64,000 nt of DNA from contig OY970120.1 of the NCBI GenBank assembly GCA_963705885.1, forward strand, positions 1,364,001 to 1,428,000, given 5' to 3'. The position numbers and the translations under genes were made by a program. How positions within the stretch are numbered: position 1 is the first letter of the stretch; every line of letters begins with the position of its first letter. The notes beneath the pieces were generated by a model. It did no database searches. It saw nothing but the letters and a program-made list of their open reading frames with translations, and was not told where the DNA came from. This DNA comes from MFD01275-c22 sp963705885. GTDB lineage: Bacteria > Actinomycetota > Actinomycetes > JACCUZ01. This document shows, piece by piece, positions 8,147-17,258 of the stretch.

Positions 8147-8164
8147 TCGTGAATCAATTCACAA
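8147..8164. promoter_or_regulatory. Rex operator (NADH/NAD+-responsive)
   Basis: TCGTGAATCAATTCACAA matches the Rex consensus TTGTGAA-N4-TTCACAA at 13 of 14 defined positions. It sits just downstream of the TAAACT -10 box, where bound Rex would block transcription. Rex is released by high NADH, so the block downstream would be induced when respiration is limited. rex itself is not in this window. Confidence 0.8.
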
Positions 8165-8186
8165 GCGCACTTCGAGGTGGTCCCCC

Positions 8187-9464
8187 GTGAGCGAAGCCGT
8201 GACCCGGGACGCCGACGTGGTCGTCGTCGGCGCCGGTCCCGCCGGGTCGGCGACCGCCTACCACCTGGCCCGCACCGGGCTGGACGTCGCGCTGCTGGAG
8301 AAGACGTCGTTCCCGCGCGAGAAGGTCTGCGGCGACGGGCTGACCCCCCGTGCGGTCCGGTCCCTGGTCTCGATGGGCATCGACACCGCCGAGGAGGCCG
8401 GCTGGCTGCACAACAAGGGCCTGCGGATCATCGGCGGCGGCATGCGCCTGGAGATCCCCTGGCCCGAGCTCGCGAGCTACCCGTCCTACGGCCTGGTCCG
8501 CCCGCGCACCGACTTCGACGACATCCTGGCGCGGCAGGCGGTGAAGGCGGGCGCCGTGCTCCACGAGGAGACCACGGTCACCGGTCCGGTCCTCGACGAC
8601 CGCACCGGTCACATCACCGGCGTGACCACCAGGGGCGAGTCGGGCGAGGTCACCTACCGCGCCCCGGTCGTGGTGGCCGCCGACGGCAACTCCAGCCGGC
8701 TGTCCCTCGCCATGGGCCTGCTCAAGCGCGACGACCGGCCGATGGGCGTGGCCGTGCGCACCTACTACACGAGCCCGCGCCACGACGACGACTGGCTCGA
8801 GTCCTGGCTGGAGCTGTGGGACCGCGGGAACGACGGTCGCGAGCGGCTGCTGCCGGGCTACGGCTGGGTCTTCGGCGTCGGGGACGGCACGTCCAACGTC
8901 GGGCTCGGCATCCTGAACACGAGCACGGCCTGGGGGCAGGTCGACTACAAGGACCTCCTGCGCCGATGGCTCGACCAGACCCCCGAGGAGTGGGGCTTCC
9001 GCGAGGAGAACCGCACCCAGCCGGTGCGCGGCGCGGCGCTGCCCATGGGCTTCAACCGGCAGCCGCACTACACGCGCGGGCTGGTGCTCGTCGGCGACTC
9101 GGGCGGCATGGTCAACCCCTTCAACGGCGAGGGCATCGCCTACGCCATGGAGTCCGGCGAGATCGCCGCGGAGGTCATCGCCCAGGCGCTGGCCCGCCCG
9201 GACGCACCAGGCCGCGAGCGGGCGCTGCAGTCCTACCCGCAGGTGCTCAAGTCGGCCTACGGCGGCTACTACACGGTCGGGCGCCTGTTCGTGAAGGCGA
9301 TCGGCGACGACCGCGTCATGAAGCTGGCGACCCGGCACGGCCTGCCGCACCCGCTGCTCATGCGCTTCGTGCTCAAGCTGATGGCCAACCTCACCGACCC
9401 GCGCGGGGGCGACCCGATGGACAAGGTGATCAACGCCCTGTCCCGGCTGGCGCCGGCCGCCTGA
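8187..9464 (+). CDS. geranylgeranyl reductase family flavoprotein (MenJ-like)
   Basis: FAD-dependent oxidoreductase of 425 residues. Seen: N-terminal dinucleotide fold VVVVGAGPAGSATAYHL (about 10-26), EKTSFPREKVCGDGLTP (family signature), VVAADGNSSRLS, and the second FAD motif VLVGDSGGMVNPFNGEGIAYAMESG. This family reduces isoprenoid double bonds; mycobacterial MenJ saturates one unit of the menaquinone tail. The position between menG and nuo, with a polyprenyl synthase after nuo, supports that role, but the substrate is inferred. GTG 8187 follows GAGG at 8174. Rex control is indicated just upstream. Confidence 0.85.
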   Translation: MSEAVTRDADVVVVGAGPAGSATAYHLARTGLDVALLEKTSFPREKVCGDGLTPRAVRSLVSMGIDTAEEAGWLHNKGLRIIGGGMRLEIPWPELASYPSYGLVRPRTDFDDILARQAVKAGAVLHEETTVTGPVLDDRTGHITGVTTRGESGEVTYRAPVVVAADGNSSRLSLAMGLLKRDDRPMGVAVRTYYTSPRHDDDWLESWLELWDRGNDGRERLLPGYGWVFGVGDGTSNVGLGILNTSTAWGQVDYKDLLRRWLDQTPEEWGFREENRTQPVRGAALPMGFNRQPHYTRGLVLVGDSGGMVNPFNGEGIAYAMESGEIAAEVIAQALARPDAPGRERALQSYPQVLKSAYGGYYTVGRLFVKAIGDDRVMKLATRHGLPHPLLMRFVLKLMANLTDPRGGDPMDKVINALSRLAPAA

Positions 9465-9483
9465 CCGCCGCGACGACCCGCGG

Positions 9484-9513
9484 TTCGGGTGGCGACCCGA
9501 CCGCTCCTAGGAT
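9484..9513 (+). promoter_or_regulatory. possible internal promoter before nuoA
   Basis: TTCGGG (9484-9489), 18 bases, then TAGGAT (9508-9513), 75 bases before nuoA. The -10 is good and the -35 weak. nuo may thus have its own start besides read-through from the Rex-controlled promoter. Confidence 0.4.
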
Positions 9514-9587
9514 GGCAAACCCGGTCACGCGCCGGGTGCGATGCGAGACCGGTCCGGCGCCGGTCGAGGAGGAGGAGGCAACCCGGC

Positions 9588-9947
9588 GTGGACTCCTACG
9601 TACCGATCCTCGTGCTCGGCGCCCTCTCGTTCGGGTTCGCGATCTTCTCGATCGCGGCCGGGCACCTCACCGGGCCCCGGCGGTTCAACCGGGCCAAGCT
9701 CGACGCCTACGAGTGCGGCATCGAGCCCACCCCGCAGCCGGTGGGCGGCGGGCGCGTCCCGGTGAGGTACTACCTGACGGCGATGCTCTTCATCGTCTTC
9801 GACATCGAGATCGTCTTCCTCTACCCGTGGGCGGTCTCGTTCGACTCGCTCGGCATCTTCGGCCTCGTCGAGATGGCGCTGTTCATCCTCACCCTGCTCG
9901 CCGCCTACGCCTACGTCTGGCGCCGCGGCGGGCTCGAGTGGGACTAG
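9588..9947 (+). CDS. nuoA: NADH-quinone oxidoreductase subunit A
   Basis: Small membrane subunit (119 residues, three helices) at the junction of the quinone site and membrane arm of complex I. Seen: the conserved loop LDAYECGIEPTPQP between helices 1 and 2, and FDIEIVFLYPWAV in helix 2. GTG 9588 was preferred over upstream starts because a strong GAGGAGGAGGAGG site precedes it and the protein then begins at helix 1. First gene of nuoA-N. Confidence 0.95.
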   Translation: MDSYVPILVLGALSFGFAIFSIAAGHLTGPRRFNRAKLDAYECGIEPTPQPVGGGRVPVRYYLTAMLFIVFDIEIVFLYPWAVSFDSLGIFGLVEMALFILTLLAAYAYVWRRGGLEWD

Positions 9948-9992
9948 GGGCGGGGGACCGGTGCACGTGACGACCAGGGATGTGACCACCTG

Positions 9993-10547
9993 ATGGGCAT
10001 CGAGGAGAAGCTCCCCAGCGGGGTGCTGCTGACCAGCGTCGAGAAGCTGGCCGGCTACATGCGCAAGAGCTCGCTGTGGCCGGCGACCTTCGGCCTGGCC
10101 TGCTGCGCCATCGAGATGATGGCCGTGGGCACGCCGCGCTACGACCTCGCCCGGTTCGGCATGGAGGTCTTCCGGGCCTCGCCGCGCCAGGCCGACCTGA
10201 TGATCGTGGCCGGCCGGGTCAGCCAGAAGATGGCGCCCGTCCTGCGCCAGATCTACGACCAGATGCCCAACCCCAAGTGGGTCCTGTCGATGGGGGTCTG
10301 CGCGTCCAGCGGCGGCATGTTCAACAACTACGCGATCGTGCAGGGCGTCGACCACGTCGTGCCGGTCGACATCTACCTGCCCGGCTGCCCGCCCCGCCCC
10401 GAGATGCTGATGGACGCGATCCTCAAGCTGCACGAGCAGATCGCGGCCGCACCGCTCGGCGCCCACCGCGTCGCCGCGACCAAGGAGGCCGAGCAGGCGG
10501 CACTGACCGCGAAGCCGACCGCCCAGATGAAGGGCCTGCTGCGATGA
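9993..10547 (+). CDS. nuoB: NADH-quinone oxidoreductase subunit B
   Basis: Carries iron-sulfur cluster N2, which hands electrons to quinone. The 184 residues keep all four N2 cysteines: the pair in FGLACCAIEMM, the one in GVCASSGGMFNNY, and the one in LPGCPPRPEM. SPRQADLMIVAGRVSQKMAP is the family core. ATG 9993 follows the nuoA stop by 45 bases. Paralogous to nuoB2 at 36874, which differs around the third cysteine. Confidence 0.97.
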   Translation: MGIEEKLPSGVLLTSVEKLAGYMRKSSLWPATFGLACCAIEMMAVGTPRYDLARFGMEVFRASPRQADLMIVAGRVSQKMAPVLRQIYDQMPNPKWVLSMGVCASSGGMFNNYAIVQGVDHVVPVDIYLPGCPPRPEMLMDAILKLHEQIAAAPLGAHRVAATKEAEQAALTAKPTAQMKGLLR

Positions 10548-10557
10548 GGGCGCCCGC

Positions 10558-11265
10558 ATGAGCGAGATCGAGCGGACGGGCGCCGAGGAGGACGTCACCC
10601 ATGCCCCAGCCCCCGCGGGGGAGACCGTCGACGTCCGCCACGGCATGTTCGGTGCCCAGGGCACCGGCGACACCTCGGGCTACGGCGGCCTGGTGCGGCC
10701 CGTGCAGCTGCCGGGCGCCAGCCGGCGGCCGTACGGCGGCTGGTTCGACGAGGTGGCCGACCAGCTCGAACGTGCCGTCCCGGCCTACGGGGACAGCGTC
10801 GAGATGGTCGTCGTCGACCACGACGAGCTGACCTTCCACGTCCGTCGCGAGCACCTGCTCGGCGTCATGCAGGCGCTGCGCGACGACCCGGCCCTGCGGT
10901 TCGAGATGTGCATGGGTGTCTCCGGCGTCCACTTCCCCCAGGACCAGGGCCGCGAGCTGCACGCCGTCTACCCGCTGATGTCGGTCACCCACAACCGGCG
11001 CGTGCGCGTCGAGGTCACCTGCCCCGACGCCGACCCGCACATCCCCTCGGTCGTCTCGGTCTACCCGGGCAACGACTGGCACGAGCGCGAGACGTTCGAC
11101 TTCTTCGGCATCGTGTTCGACGGCCACCCCGCCCTGACGCGCATCGAGATGCCCGACGACTGGCCCGGCCACCCCCAGCGCAAGGACTACCCCCTCGGGG
11201 GCATCCCGGTGGAGTACAAGGGCGCGCAGATCCCGCCGCCCGACGAGCGGAGGTCCTACTCGTGA
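10558..11265 (+). CDS. nuoC: NADH-quinone oxidoreductase subunit C
   Basis: Peripheral-arm subunit of complex I (30-kDa type), 235 residues. The hallmark HERETFDFFGIVFDGHPALTRIEMPDDWPGHPQRKDYPL lies in the C-terminal third (read 1093x-1120x in base terms). The first 50 residues are an acidic, poorly conserved actinobacterial extension. NuoC is separate here, not fused to NuoD. The stop overlaps the nuoD GTG. Confidence 0.95.
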   Translation: MSEIERTGAEEDVTHAPAPAGETVDVRHGMFGAQGTGDTSGYGGLVRPVQLPGASRRPYGGWFDEVADQLERAVPAYGDSVEMVVVDHDELTFHVRREHLLGVMQALRDDPALRFEMCMGVSGVHFPQDQGRELHAVYPLMSVTHNRRVRVEVTCPDADPHIPSVVSVYPGNDWHERETFDFFGIVFDGHPALTRIEMPDDWPGHPQRKDYPLGGIPVEYKGAQIPPPDERRSYS

Positions 11266-12617
11266 GCGACGAGACCCGCACCATGACCCCCGACTCGGGC
11301 GACCCGTACGCCGCCGGCCGCGAGACGACGGAGGGGACCGTCTACACGGTCACCGGCCAGGACTGGGACACGCTCACCGCCGACCTCGGCGAGTCCGCCG
11401 AGGAGCGCATCGTCGTCAACATGGGGCCGCAGCACCCCTCGACGCACGGGGTCCTGCGGCTCATCCTCGAGCTCGAGGGCGAGACGGTCAACGAGTGCCG
11501 CCTGGGCATCGGCTACCTGCACACCGGCATCGAGAAGAACTGCGAGTACCGCACGTGGACGCAGGGCGTCACGTTCGTCACGCGCATGGACTACCTCGCC
11601 CCGCTGCACAACGAGTACGCGTACGTGCGCGGCGTCGAGCGGCTGCTCGACATCGAGGACCAGGTCCCCGAGCGTGCGCAGGTCATCCGCGTGATGATGA
11701 TGGAGCTCAACCGCATCTCCTCCCACCTCGTCGCGATCGCGACCGGCGGCATGGAGCTCGGCGCGCTCACGGCCATGACGTTCGGCTTCCGCGAGCGCGA
11801 GCTGGTGCTCGACATCTTCGAGATGGTCACCGGCCTGCGCATGAACCACGCGTACATCCGCCCCGGCGGGGTCTCGCAGGACCTGCCGCCGGGCGCGGTC
11901 GATGCCATCCGCGACCTCCTCACGCTGCTCCCGAAACGGCTCTCGGACACCGAGAAGCTGTTGATCGGCAACAAGATCTGGATGGAGCGCACCGTCGGCG
12001 TCGGCTACCTCGACCTGACCGGGTGCATGGCGCTGGGCATCACCGGACCCATCCTGCGTGCGACCGGGCTGCCCCACGACCTGCGCAAGTCCCAGCCGTA
12101 CGCCGGCTACGAGACCTACGAGTTCGACGTCCCGACCCAGACGACCTGCGACGCCTACGGCCGCTTCCTCATCCGGATGGCCGAGATGAAGGAGTCGCTG
12201 AAGATCGTCGAGCAGTGCCTCGACCGGCTCCAGCCGGGCCCGGTCATGGTGGCCGACAAGAAGATCGCCTGGCCCGCGCAGCTGGCCCTCGGCGGCGACG
12301 GCCTCGGCAACTCGCTCGACCACATCAAGCACATCATGGGTCAGTCGATGGAGGCCCTCATCCACCACTTCAAGCTGGTGACCGAGGGCTTCCGGGTCCC
12401 GCCGGGCCAGGTCTACTCCGCGATCGAGTCCCCGCGCGGCGAGCTCGGGGTGCACCTGGTCAGCGACGGCGGCACCCGGCCCTACCGCGTGCACTTCCGC
12501 GACCCGTCGTTCAACAACCTGCAGGCGGCACCGGCGATGTCCGAGGGGTCCATGGTGGCCGACGTGATCGCCGCCATCGCCTCGATCGACCCGGTCATGG
12601 GGGGTGTCGACCGATGA
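11262..12617 (+). CDS. nuoD: NADH-quinone oxidoreductase subunit D
   Basis: The 49-kDa-type subunit that forms the quinone pocket with NuoB. The 451 residues show NMGPQHPSTHGVLR (quinone-site histidine loop), MDYLAPLHNEYAY, RIMMMELNRISSHL-type helix, and the C-terminal ESPRGELGVHLVSDGG. GTG 11262 overlaps the nuoC stop (GTGA); ATG 11283 is an alternative. This is the only nuoD in the window, and the second nuo cluster has none. Confidence 0.97.
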   Translation: MSDETRTMTPDSGDPYAAGRETTEGTVYTVTGQDWDTLTADLGESAEERIVVNMGPQHPSTHGVLRLILELEGETVNECRLGIGYLHTGIEKNCEYRTWTQGVTFVTRMDYLAPLHNEYAYVRGVERLLDIEDQVPERAQVIRVMMMELNRISSHLVAIATGGMELGALTAMTFGFRERELVLDIFEMVTGLRMNHAYIRPGGVSQDLPPGAVDAIRDLLTLLPKRLSDTEKLLIGNKIWMERTVGVGYLDLTGCMALGITGPILRATGLPHDLRKSQPYAGYETYEFDVPTQTTCDAYGRFLIRMAEMKESLKIVEQCLDRLQPGPVMVADKKIAWPAQLALGGDGLGNSLDHIKHIMGQSMEALIHHFKLVTEGFRVPPGQVYSAIESPRGELGVHLVSDGGTRPYRVHFRDPSFNNLQAAPAMSEGSMVADVIAAIASIDPVMGGVDR

Positions 12618-13453
12618 CGGTGACCACCGGCTTCGCCCCCGACGTCCGCGACCGGCTCGTGCGCGAGTCGCGCGACATCATCGCCCGCTACCCCCGCAGC
12701 CGGTCGGCCCTGCTGCCGATGCTGCACCTGGTGCAGGCCGAGGAGGGCTTCGTCAGCCCGCACGGCATCGAGCTGTGCGCCGAGCTGCTCGACATCAGCG
12801 CCGCCGAGGTGGCCGCGGTCGCGACGTTCTACACGATGTACAAGCGCCGCCCGAACGGCGACTACTCCGTCGGGGTCTGCACCAACACCTTGTGCGCGGT
12901 GATGGGCGGCGACCAGATCTTCGCCACGCTCAAGGAGCACCTCGGCGTGGGGCACGACGAGACCACCGAGGACGGCACGGTCACCCTCGAGCACCTCGAG
13001 TGCAACGCGGCCTGCGACTACGCGCCGGTGGTGATGGTCAACTGGGAGTTCTTCGACAACCAGACGCCTGAGTCCGCCGTCGAGCTGGTCGACGCCCTGC
13101 GCTCGGGCGAGGCGCCCACTCCCACCCGCGGCGCGTCCCTGTGCACGTTCCGCGAGGTGTCGCGGGTCCTCGCGGGCTTCTACGACGGGCGGGCCGACGA
13201 GGGTCCGTCGGCCGGCCCGGCCACGCTGGCCGGCCTCCGGCTGCACCGCGAGGCGATGTCCGCGGGCAGGCGGCGCAAGGACGGGGACACCGCGACCGAC
13301 GGGTCGGCGTCCGGCGGGCCGGCGTCGGGCACGGGCTACGGTCCGCAGGGCGGTCCCAGCGGCGACGACGCCCCGGCCGAGACCGCGAAGTCCGACCCGG
13401 CCAACCCGGCGCCGCCGCCGTCCGCCGACGACGAGAAGGGCGGCGGCCGGTGA
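12614..13453 (+). CDS. nuoE: NADH-quinone oxidoreductase subunit E
   Basis: 24-kDa-type thioredoxin-fold subunit with the [2Fe-2S] cluster N1a. The ligands are visible as CTNTLC and CNAAC about 35 residues later, after the VATFYTMYKRRP segment. At 279 residues it is longer than the common size because of a Gly/Pro/Ala/Asp-rich tail of roughly 80 residues (from about SAGRRRKDGD onward), probably disordered. ATGA overlaps the nuoD stop, and the stop overlaps the nuoF start. Confidence 0.95.
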   Translation: MTVTTGFAPDVRDRLVRESRDIIARYPRSRSALLPMLHLVQAEEGFVSPHGIELCAELLDISAAEVAAVATFYTMYKRRPNGDYSVGVCTNTLCAVMGGDQIFATLKEHLGVGHDETTEDGTVTLEHLECNAACDYAPVVMVNWEFFDNQTPESAVELVDALRSGEAPTPTRGASLCTFREVSRVLAGFYDGRADEGPSAGPATLAGLRLHREAMSAGRRRKDGDTATDGSASGGPASGTGYGPQGGPSGDDAPAETAKSDPANPAPPPSADDEKGGGR

Positions 13454-14790
13454 CCTCCCCGCTGACACCGGTGCTGTCGCGCACCTGGGACCAGGACCGG
13501 TCGTGGACCCGCGAGGTCTACGAGGAGCACGACGGCTACGCCGGCCTGCGCACGGCGCTGGCGCAGACGCCGGAGGAGGTCGTGCAGCTGGTCAAGGACT
13601 CCGAGCTGCGCGGCCGCGGCGGTGCCGGGTTCCCGACGGGGATGAAGTGGGGGTTCATCCCGCAGGGCGGCGACAAGCCGATCTACCTCGTCGTCAACGC
13701 CGACGAGTCGGAGCCAGGCACCTGCAAGGACATCCCGCTGATGATGGCCAACCCGCACGAGCTGGTGGAGGGCGTCGTCATCGCGTCCTACGCCATCCGT
13801 GCGGCGCACGCGTTCATCTACGTCCGAGGCGAGGTGGTGCACGTGCTGCGCCGGCTGCAGGCCGCCGTCGCGGAGGCCTACGCGGCCGGCTACGTCGGCA
13901 AGGATCTCCTCGGGTCGGGCTACGACCTCGAGCTGACCGTGCACGCAGGCGCCGGTGCGTACATCTGCGGCGAGGAGACGGCGCTGCTGGACTCCCTCGA
14001 GGGGCTTCGCGGCCAGCCGCGGCTCCGGCCGCCGTTCCCGGCGGTCGCGGGCCTGTACTCGTCGCCCACCGTCATCAACAACGTCGAGTCCATCGCCAGC
14101 GTCCCGGCGATCGTGCGCAACGGCGTGGACTGGTTCCGGTCCCTGGGGACCGAGAGCGAGGACCCGAAGCTCCGCTCCAAGGGGTTCACCCTGTACTCGC
14201 TGTCCGGCCACGTGAAGCGGCCGGGGCAGTACGAAGCACCGCTGGGCATCACGCTGCGCGAGCTGCTGGACATCTCCGGTGGCGTCCGCGACGGGCACGA
14301 GCTCAAGTTCTGGACCCCGGGCGGCTCCTCGACACCGCTGCTGACCGACGCGCACCTGGACGTCCCGCTCTCCTACGAAGGCGTCGCCGGGGCGAAGTCC
14401 ATGCTGGGCACCAAGGCGCTGCAGGTCTTCGACGACACCACATGCGTCGTGCGAGCGGTGTTGCGGTGGACCGAGTTCTACGCGCACGAGTCCTGCGGCA
14501 AGTGCACGCCGTGCCGCGAGGGGACCTACTGGCTCGTGCAGATCCTGCGGCGGCTGGAGGCCGGCAAGGGGACCGACGAGGACCTCGAGAAGCTCCTCGA
14601 CATCAGCGACAACATCCTGGGCCGCGCGTTCTGTGCGCTCGGGGACGGCGCCACCAGCCCCATCACGTCCTCGCTGGAGTACTTCCGCGACGAGTACGTC
14701 GCGCACTTCGAGCACGGAGGATGCCCCTTCGACCCGGCCGCGTCCACGGTCTTCCAGTCCGCCACCACGACGGGAGCGCGCGCCCGATGA
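13450..14790 (+). CDS. nuoF: NADH-quinone oxidoreductase subunit F
   Basis: NADH-binding, FMN-containing 51-kDa subunit, 446 residues. Seen: RGRGGAGFPTGMKWGF (NADH site), NADESEPGTCKD (FMN site), GAGAYICGEETALLDSLEG, and the C-terminal [4Fe-4S] N3 motif ESCGKCTPCREG with a later cysteine in GRAFCALGDGA. This electron entry point has no counterpart in the second cluster at 36512-45340. Confidence 0.97.
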   Translation: MTSPLTPVLSRTWDQDRSWTREVYEEHDGYAGLRTALAQTPEEVVQLVKDSELRGRGGAGFPTGMKWGFIPQGGDKPIYLVVNADESEPGTCKDIPLMMANPHELVEGVVIASYAIRAAHAFIYVRGEVVHVLRRLQAAVAEAYAAGYVGKDLLGSGYDLELTVHAGAGAYICGEETALLDSLEGLRGQPRLRPPFPAVAGLYSSPTVINNVESIASVPAIVRNGVDWFRSLGTESEDPKLRSKGFTLYSLSGHVKRPGQYEAPLGITLRELLDISGGVRDGHELKFWTPGGSSTPLLTDAHLDVPLSYEGVAGAKSMLGTKALQVFDDTTCVVRAVLRWTEFYAHESCGKCTPCREGTYWLVQILRRLEAGKGTDEDLEKLLDISDNILGRAFCALGDGATSPITSSLEYFRDEYVAHFEHGGCPFDPAASTVFQSATTTGARAR

Positions 14791-17258
14791 CGGTCACCAG
14801 CTCCGGCACCAGCAAGGGCACCGGCGGGGCCGAGGTCGAGCCGCGGACCGACCTGGTCGGCGTCACCATCGACGGGTTCCAGGTCCACGTGCCGAAGGGC
14901 ACTCTGGTGATCCGCGCGGCCGAGCTGCTCGGCATCCAGGTCCCGCGCTTCTGCGACCACCCGCTGCTGGACCCCGTCGGCGCCTGCCGGCAGTGCCTGG
15001 TCGAGGTCGAGGGGCAGGCCAAGCCGCTCGCGTCGTGCACGACCACCGTGACCGACGGCATGGTCGTCAAGACCCAGCTCACCTCCCCGGTCGCCGACAA
15101 GGCGCAGCAGGGCGTGATGGAGATGCTGCTGATCAACCACCCGCTCGACTGCCCGGTGTGCGACAAGGGCGGCGAGTGCCCGCTGCAGAACCAGGCGATG
15201 AGCAACGGTCGCGGCGAGACCCGGTTCCACGGCGTCAAGCGGACCTTCCCCAAGCCGATCAACATCTCCTCGCAGGTGCTCCTCGACCGCGAGCGCTGCG
15301 TGCTCTGCGCCAGGTGCACCCGGTTCTCGGCGCAGGTCGCGGGCGACCCCTTCATCGAGATGCTCGAGCGGGGCGCGCTCCAGCAGGTCGGCATCTACGA
15401 GTCCGAGCCCTTCCAGTCCTACTTCTCGGGCAACACCGTGCAGATCTGCCCGGTGGGTGCCCTCACCGGCGCCGCCTACCGGTTCCGGTCGCGTCCGTTC
15501 GACCTCGTGTCCTCGCCGGGCGTCTGCGAGCACTGCGCGTCGGGCTGCGCCATCCGCACCGACCACCGCCGCGGCAAGGTCCTGCGCCGCCTCGCGGGCG
15601 ACGACCCCGAGGTCAACGAGGAGTGGAACTGCGACAAGGGCCGGTGGTCCTTCCAGTACGCCACCGCCCAGGACCGGCTCGCCCACCCCCTGGTGCGCGA
15701 CGAGAGCGGACAGCTCGTGCAGGCGTCCTGGGCCGAGGCGCTCGACGTCGCGGCCCGCGGGCTGGCCGGCGCCCGTGGCGCGGCCGGCGTGCTCGCCGGC
15801 GGCCGGGTGACCATGGAGGACGCCTACGGCTACGCGAAGTTCGCCCGGGTGGCCCTGGGCGTCAACGACGTCGACTTCCGGGCCCGGCCGCACTCGGCCG
15901 AGGAGGAGTCCTTCCTGGCCGCGCACGTCGCGGGCTTCGGCCTCGGCGTCACCTACGACGACCTCCAGAACGCCTCGACCGTGCTCCTCGTCGGGCTCGA
16001 GCCCGAGGAGGAGTCTCCGATCGTCTTCCTGCGGCTGCGCAAGGCCGTGCGCCGCGGAACCCTGCGGGTGCACGCCGTCGCGCCGTTCGCGGGCCGCGGG
16101 CTGGACAAGCTGTCCGCGTCGCTGCTCCCGACCGCGCCCGGCGCGGAGGCCGAGGTGCTCGACGCCCTGCGCACCGGCGACCAGCGCGTGGCCGAGGTCG
16201 CCGCGGCGCTGCGCGAGGAGGGCGCGGTCATCCTCGTCGGCGAGGGCCTGGCCTCGGTGCCGGGCGCCCTGTCGGCCGTGGCCGGTCTCGCCGAGTCCAC
16301 CGGTGCCGCGCTGGAGTGGGTGCCGCGCCGCGCCGGCGAGCGCGGAGCGCTCGAGGCGGGTGCGCTGCCCTCGATGCTCCCCGGCGGCCGCCCGGTCCAC
16401 GACGCGGCCGCCCGGGTCGACGTCGGCACGGCGTGGGGGGTGACCGGCCTGCCGGTCTCGCCCGGTCGCGACACCGACGGCATCCTGCGCGCCGTCCACA
16501 CCGGCGAGATCCGCGCCCTGGTCGTCGGCGGCGTCGACCCCGACGACCTCCCCGACCCGACGGCCGCGCTCGCGGCCCTCGACGCGGCGCCGTTCGTCGT
16601 GAGCCTCGAGCTGCGCGAGTCGGCCGTGACCGAGCGCGCCGACGTCGTGCTGCCGGTCGCGGCGGTGGTGGAGAAGGCGGGGACCTTCGTCGACTGGGAG
16701 GGCCGGTGGCGGCCGTTCGCGCCGGTGCTGCGCGGCACGAACGCCATGCCGGACGTCCGCGTCCTGCACGTCCTCGCCGAGGAGATGGGCGTCGAGCTCG
16801 GCCTGCCCGACGTCGACACCGCCCGGTCCGAGATCGACGAGCTGGGCACGTGGGACGGCGAGCGCTCGGCCTTCGAGCCGGTGCCCGCCGGTGCCCGCCC
16901 GACCGTCGACGTCGCCGCGGGCGACGCCGTCCTGTCCACCTGGCCCCTGCTGCTCGACAACGGGCGGATGCAGGACGGCGAGCCCTACCTCGCCGGCACC
17001 GCACGCCGCGCGACGGCCCGGCTCTCGCCCGCCACCGCCGCGGGCCTCGGCATCGTCGAGGGCGGATCGGTCACCGTGTCCAGCGACCGCGGCGAGGTGT
17101 CCGCACCGGTGACGCTCGCCGAGATGCCCGACGGAGTCGTGTGGCTGCCGACCAACAGCGGTGACGTCCGCGTCCGCCGGGACCTGGCGGCCGCCAACGG
17201 CTCCCGGGTCCGGCTGCGCGCCGTCACCGCCCCCGTGGAGCCGGGAGGTGCCCGGTGA
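14787..17258 (+). CDS. nuoG: NADH-quinone oxidoreductase subunit G
   Basis: 75-kDa-type subunit (823 residues) carrying several clusters. N-terminal [2Fe-2S] ferredoxin domain with RFCDH, GACRQCLVEV and SCTTTV; histidine-ligated region HPLDCPVCDKGGECPLQN; RCVLCARCTRFS and QICPVGALT for the next cluster; then CEHCASGCAIR with a distant cysteine in NEEWNCDKGRW, the N7 site. The rest is a molybdopterin-oxidoreductase-like domain with low-complexity loops. ATG 14787 overlaps the nuoF stop. Confidence 0.96.
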   Translation: MTVTSSGTSKGTGGAEVEPRTDLVGVTIDGFQVHVPKGTLVIRAAELLGIQVPRFCDHPLLDPVGACRQCLVEVEGQAKPLASCTTTVTDGMVVKTQLTSPVADKAQQGVMEMLLINHPLDCPVCDKGGECPLQNQAMSNGRGETRFHGVKRTFPKPINISSQVLLDRERCVLCARCTRFSAQVAGDPFIEMLERGALQQVGIYESEPFQSYFSGNTVQICPVGALTGAAYRFRSRPFDLVSSPGVCEHCASGCAIRTDHRRGKVLRRLAGDDPEVNEEWNCDKGRWSFQYATAQDRLAHPLVRDESGQLVQASWAEALDVAARGLAGARGAAGVLAGGRVTMEDAYGYAKFARVALGVNDVDFRARPHSAEEESFLAAHVAGFGLGVTYDDLQNASTVLLVGLEPEEESPIVFLRLRKAVRRGTLRVHAVAPFAGRGLDKLSASLLPTAPGAEAEVLDALRTGDQRVAEVAAALREEGAVILVGEGLASVPGALSAVAGLAESTGAALEWVPRRAGERGALEAGALPSMLPGGRPVHDAAARVDVGTAWGVTGLPVSPGRDTDGILRAVHTGEIRALVVGGVDPDDLPDPTAALAALDAAPFVVSLELRESAVTERADVVLPVAAVVEKAGTFVDWEGRWRPFAPVLRGTNAMPDVRVLHVLAEEMGVELGLPDVDTARSEIDELGTWDGERSAFEPVPAGARPTVDVAAGDAVLSTWPLLLDNGRMQDGEPYLAGTARRATARLSPATAAGLGIVEGGSVTVSSDRGEVSAPVTLAEMPDGVVWLPTNSGDVRVRRDLAAANGSRVRLRAVTAPVEPGGAR

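Noticed and set aside
14526..16769. A 747-codon frame antisense to nuoG
   Set aside because: Composition typical of antisense of GC-rich coding DNA (His, Arg, Gly, Val), with no recognisable domain.
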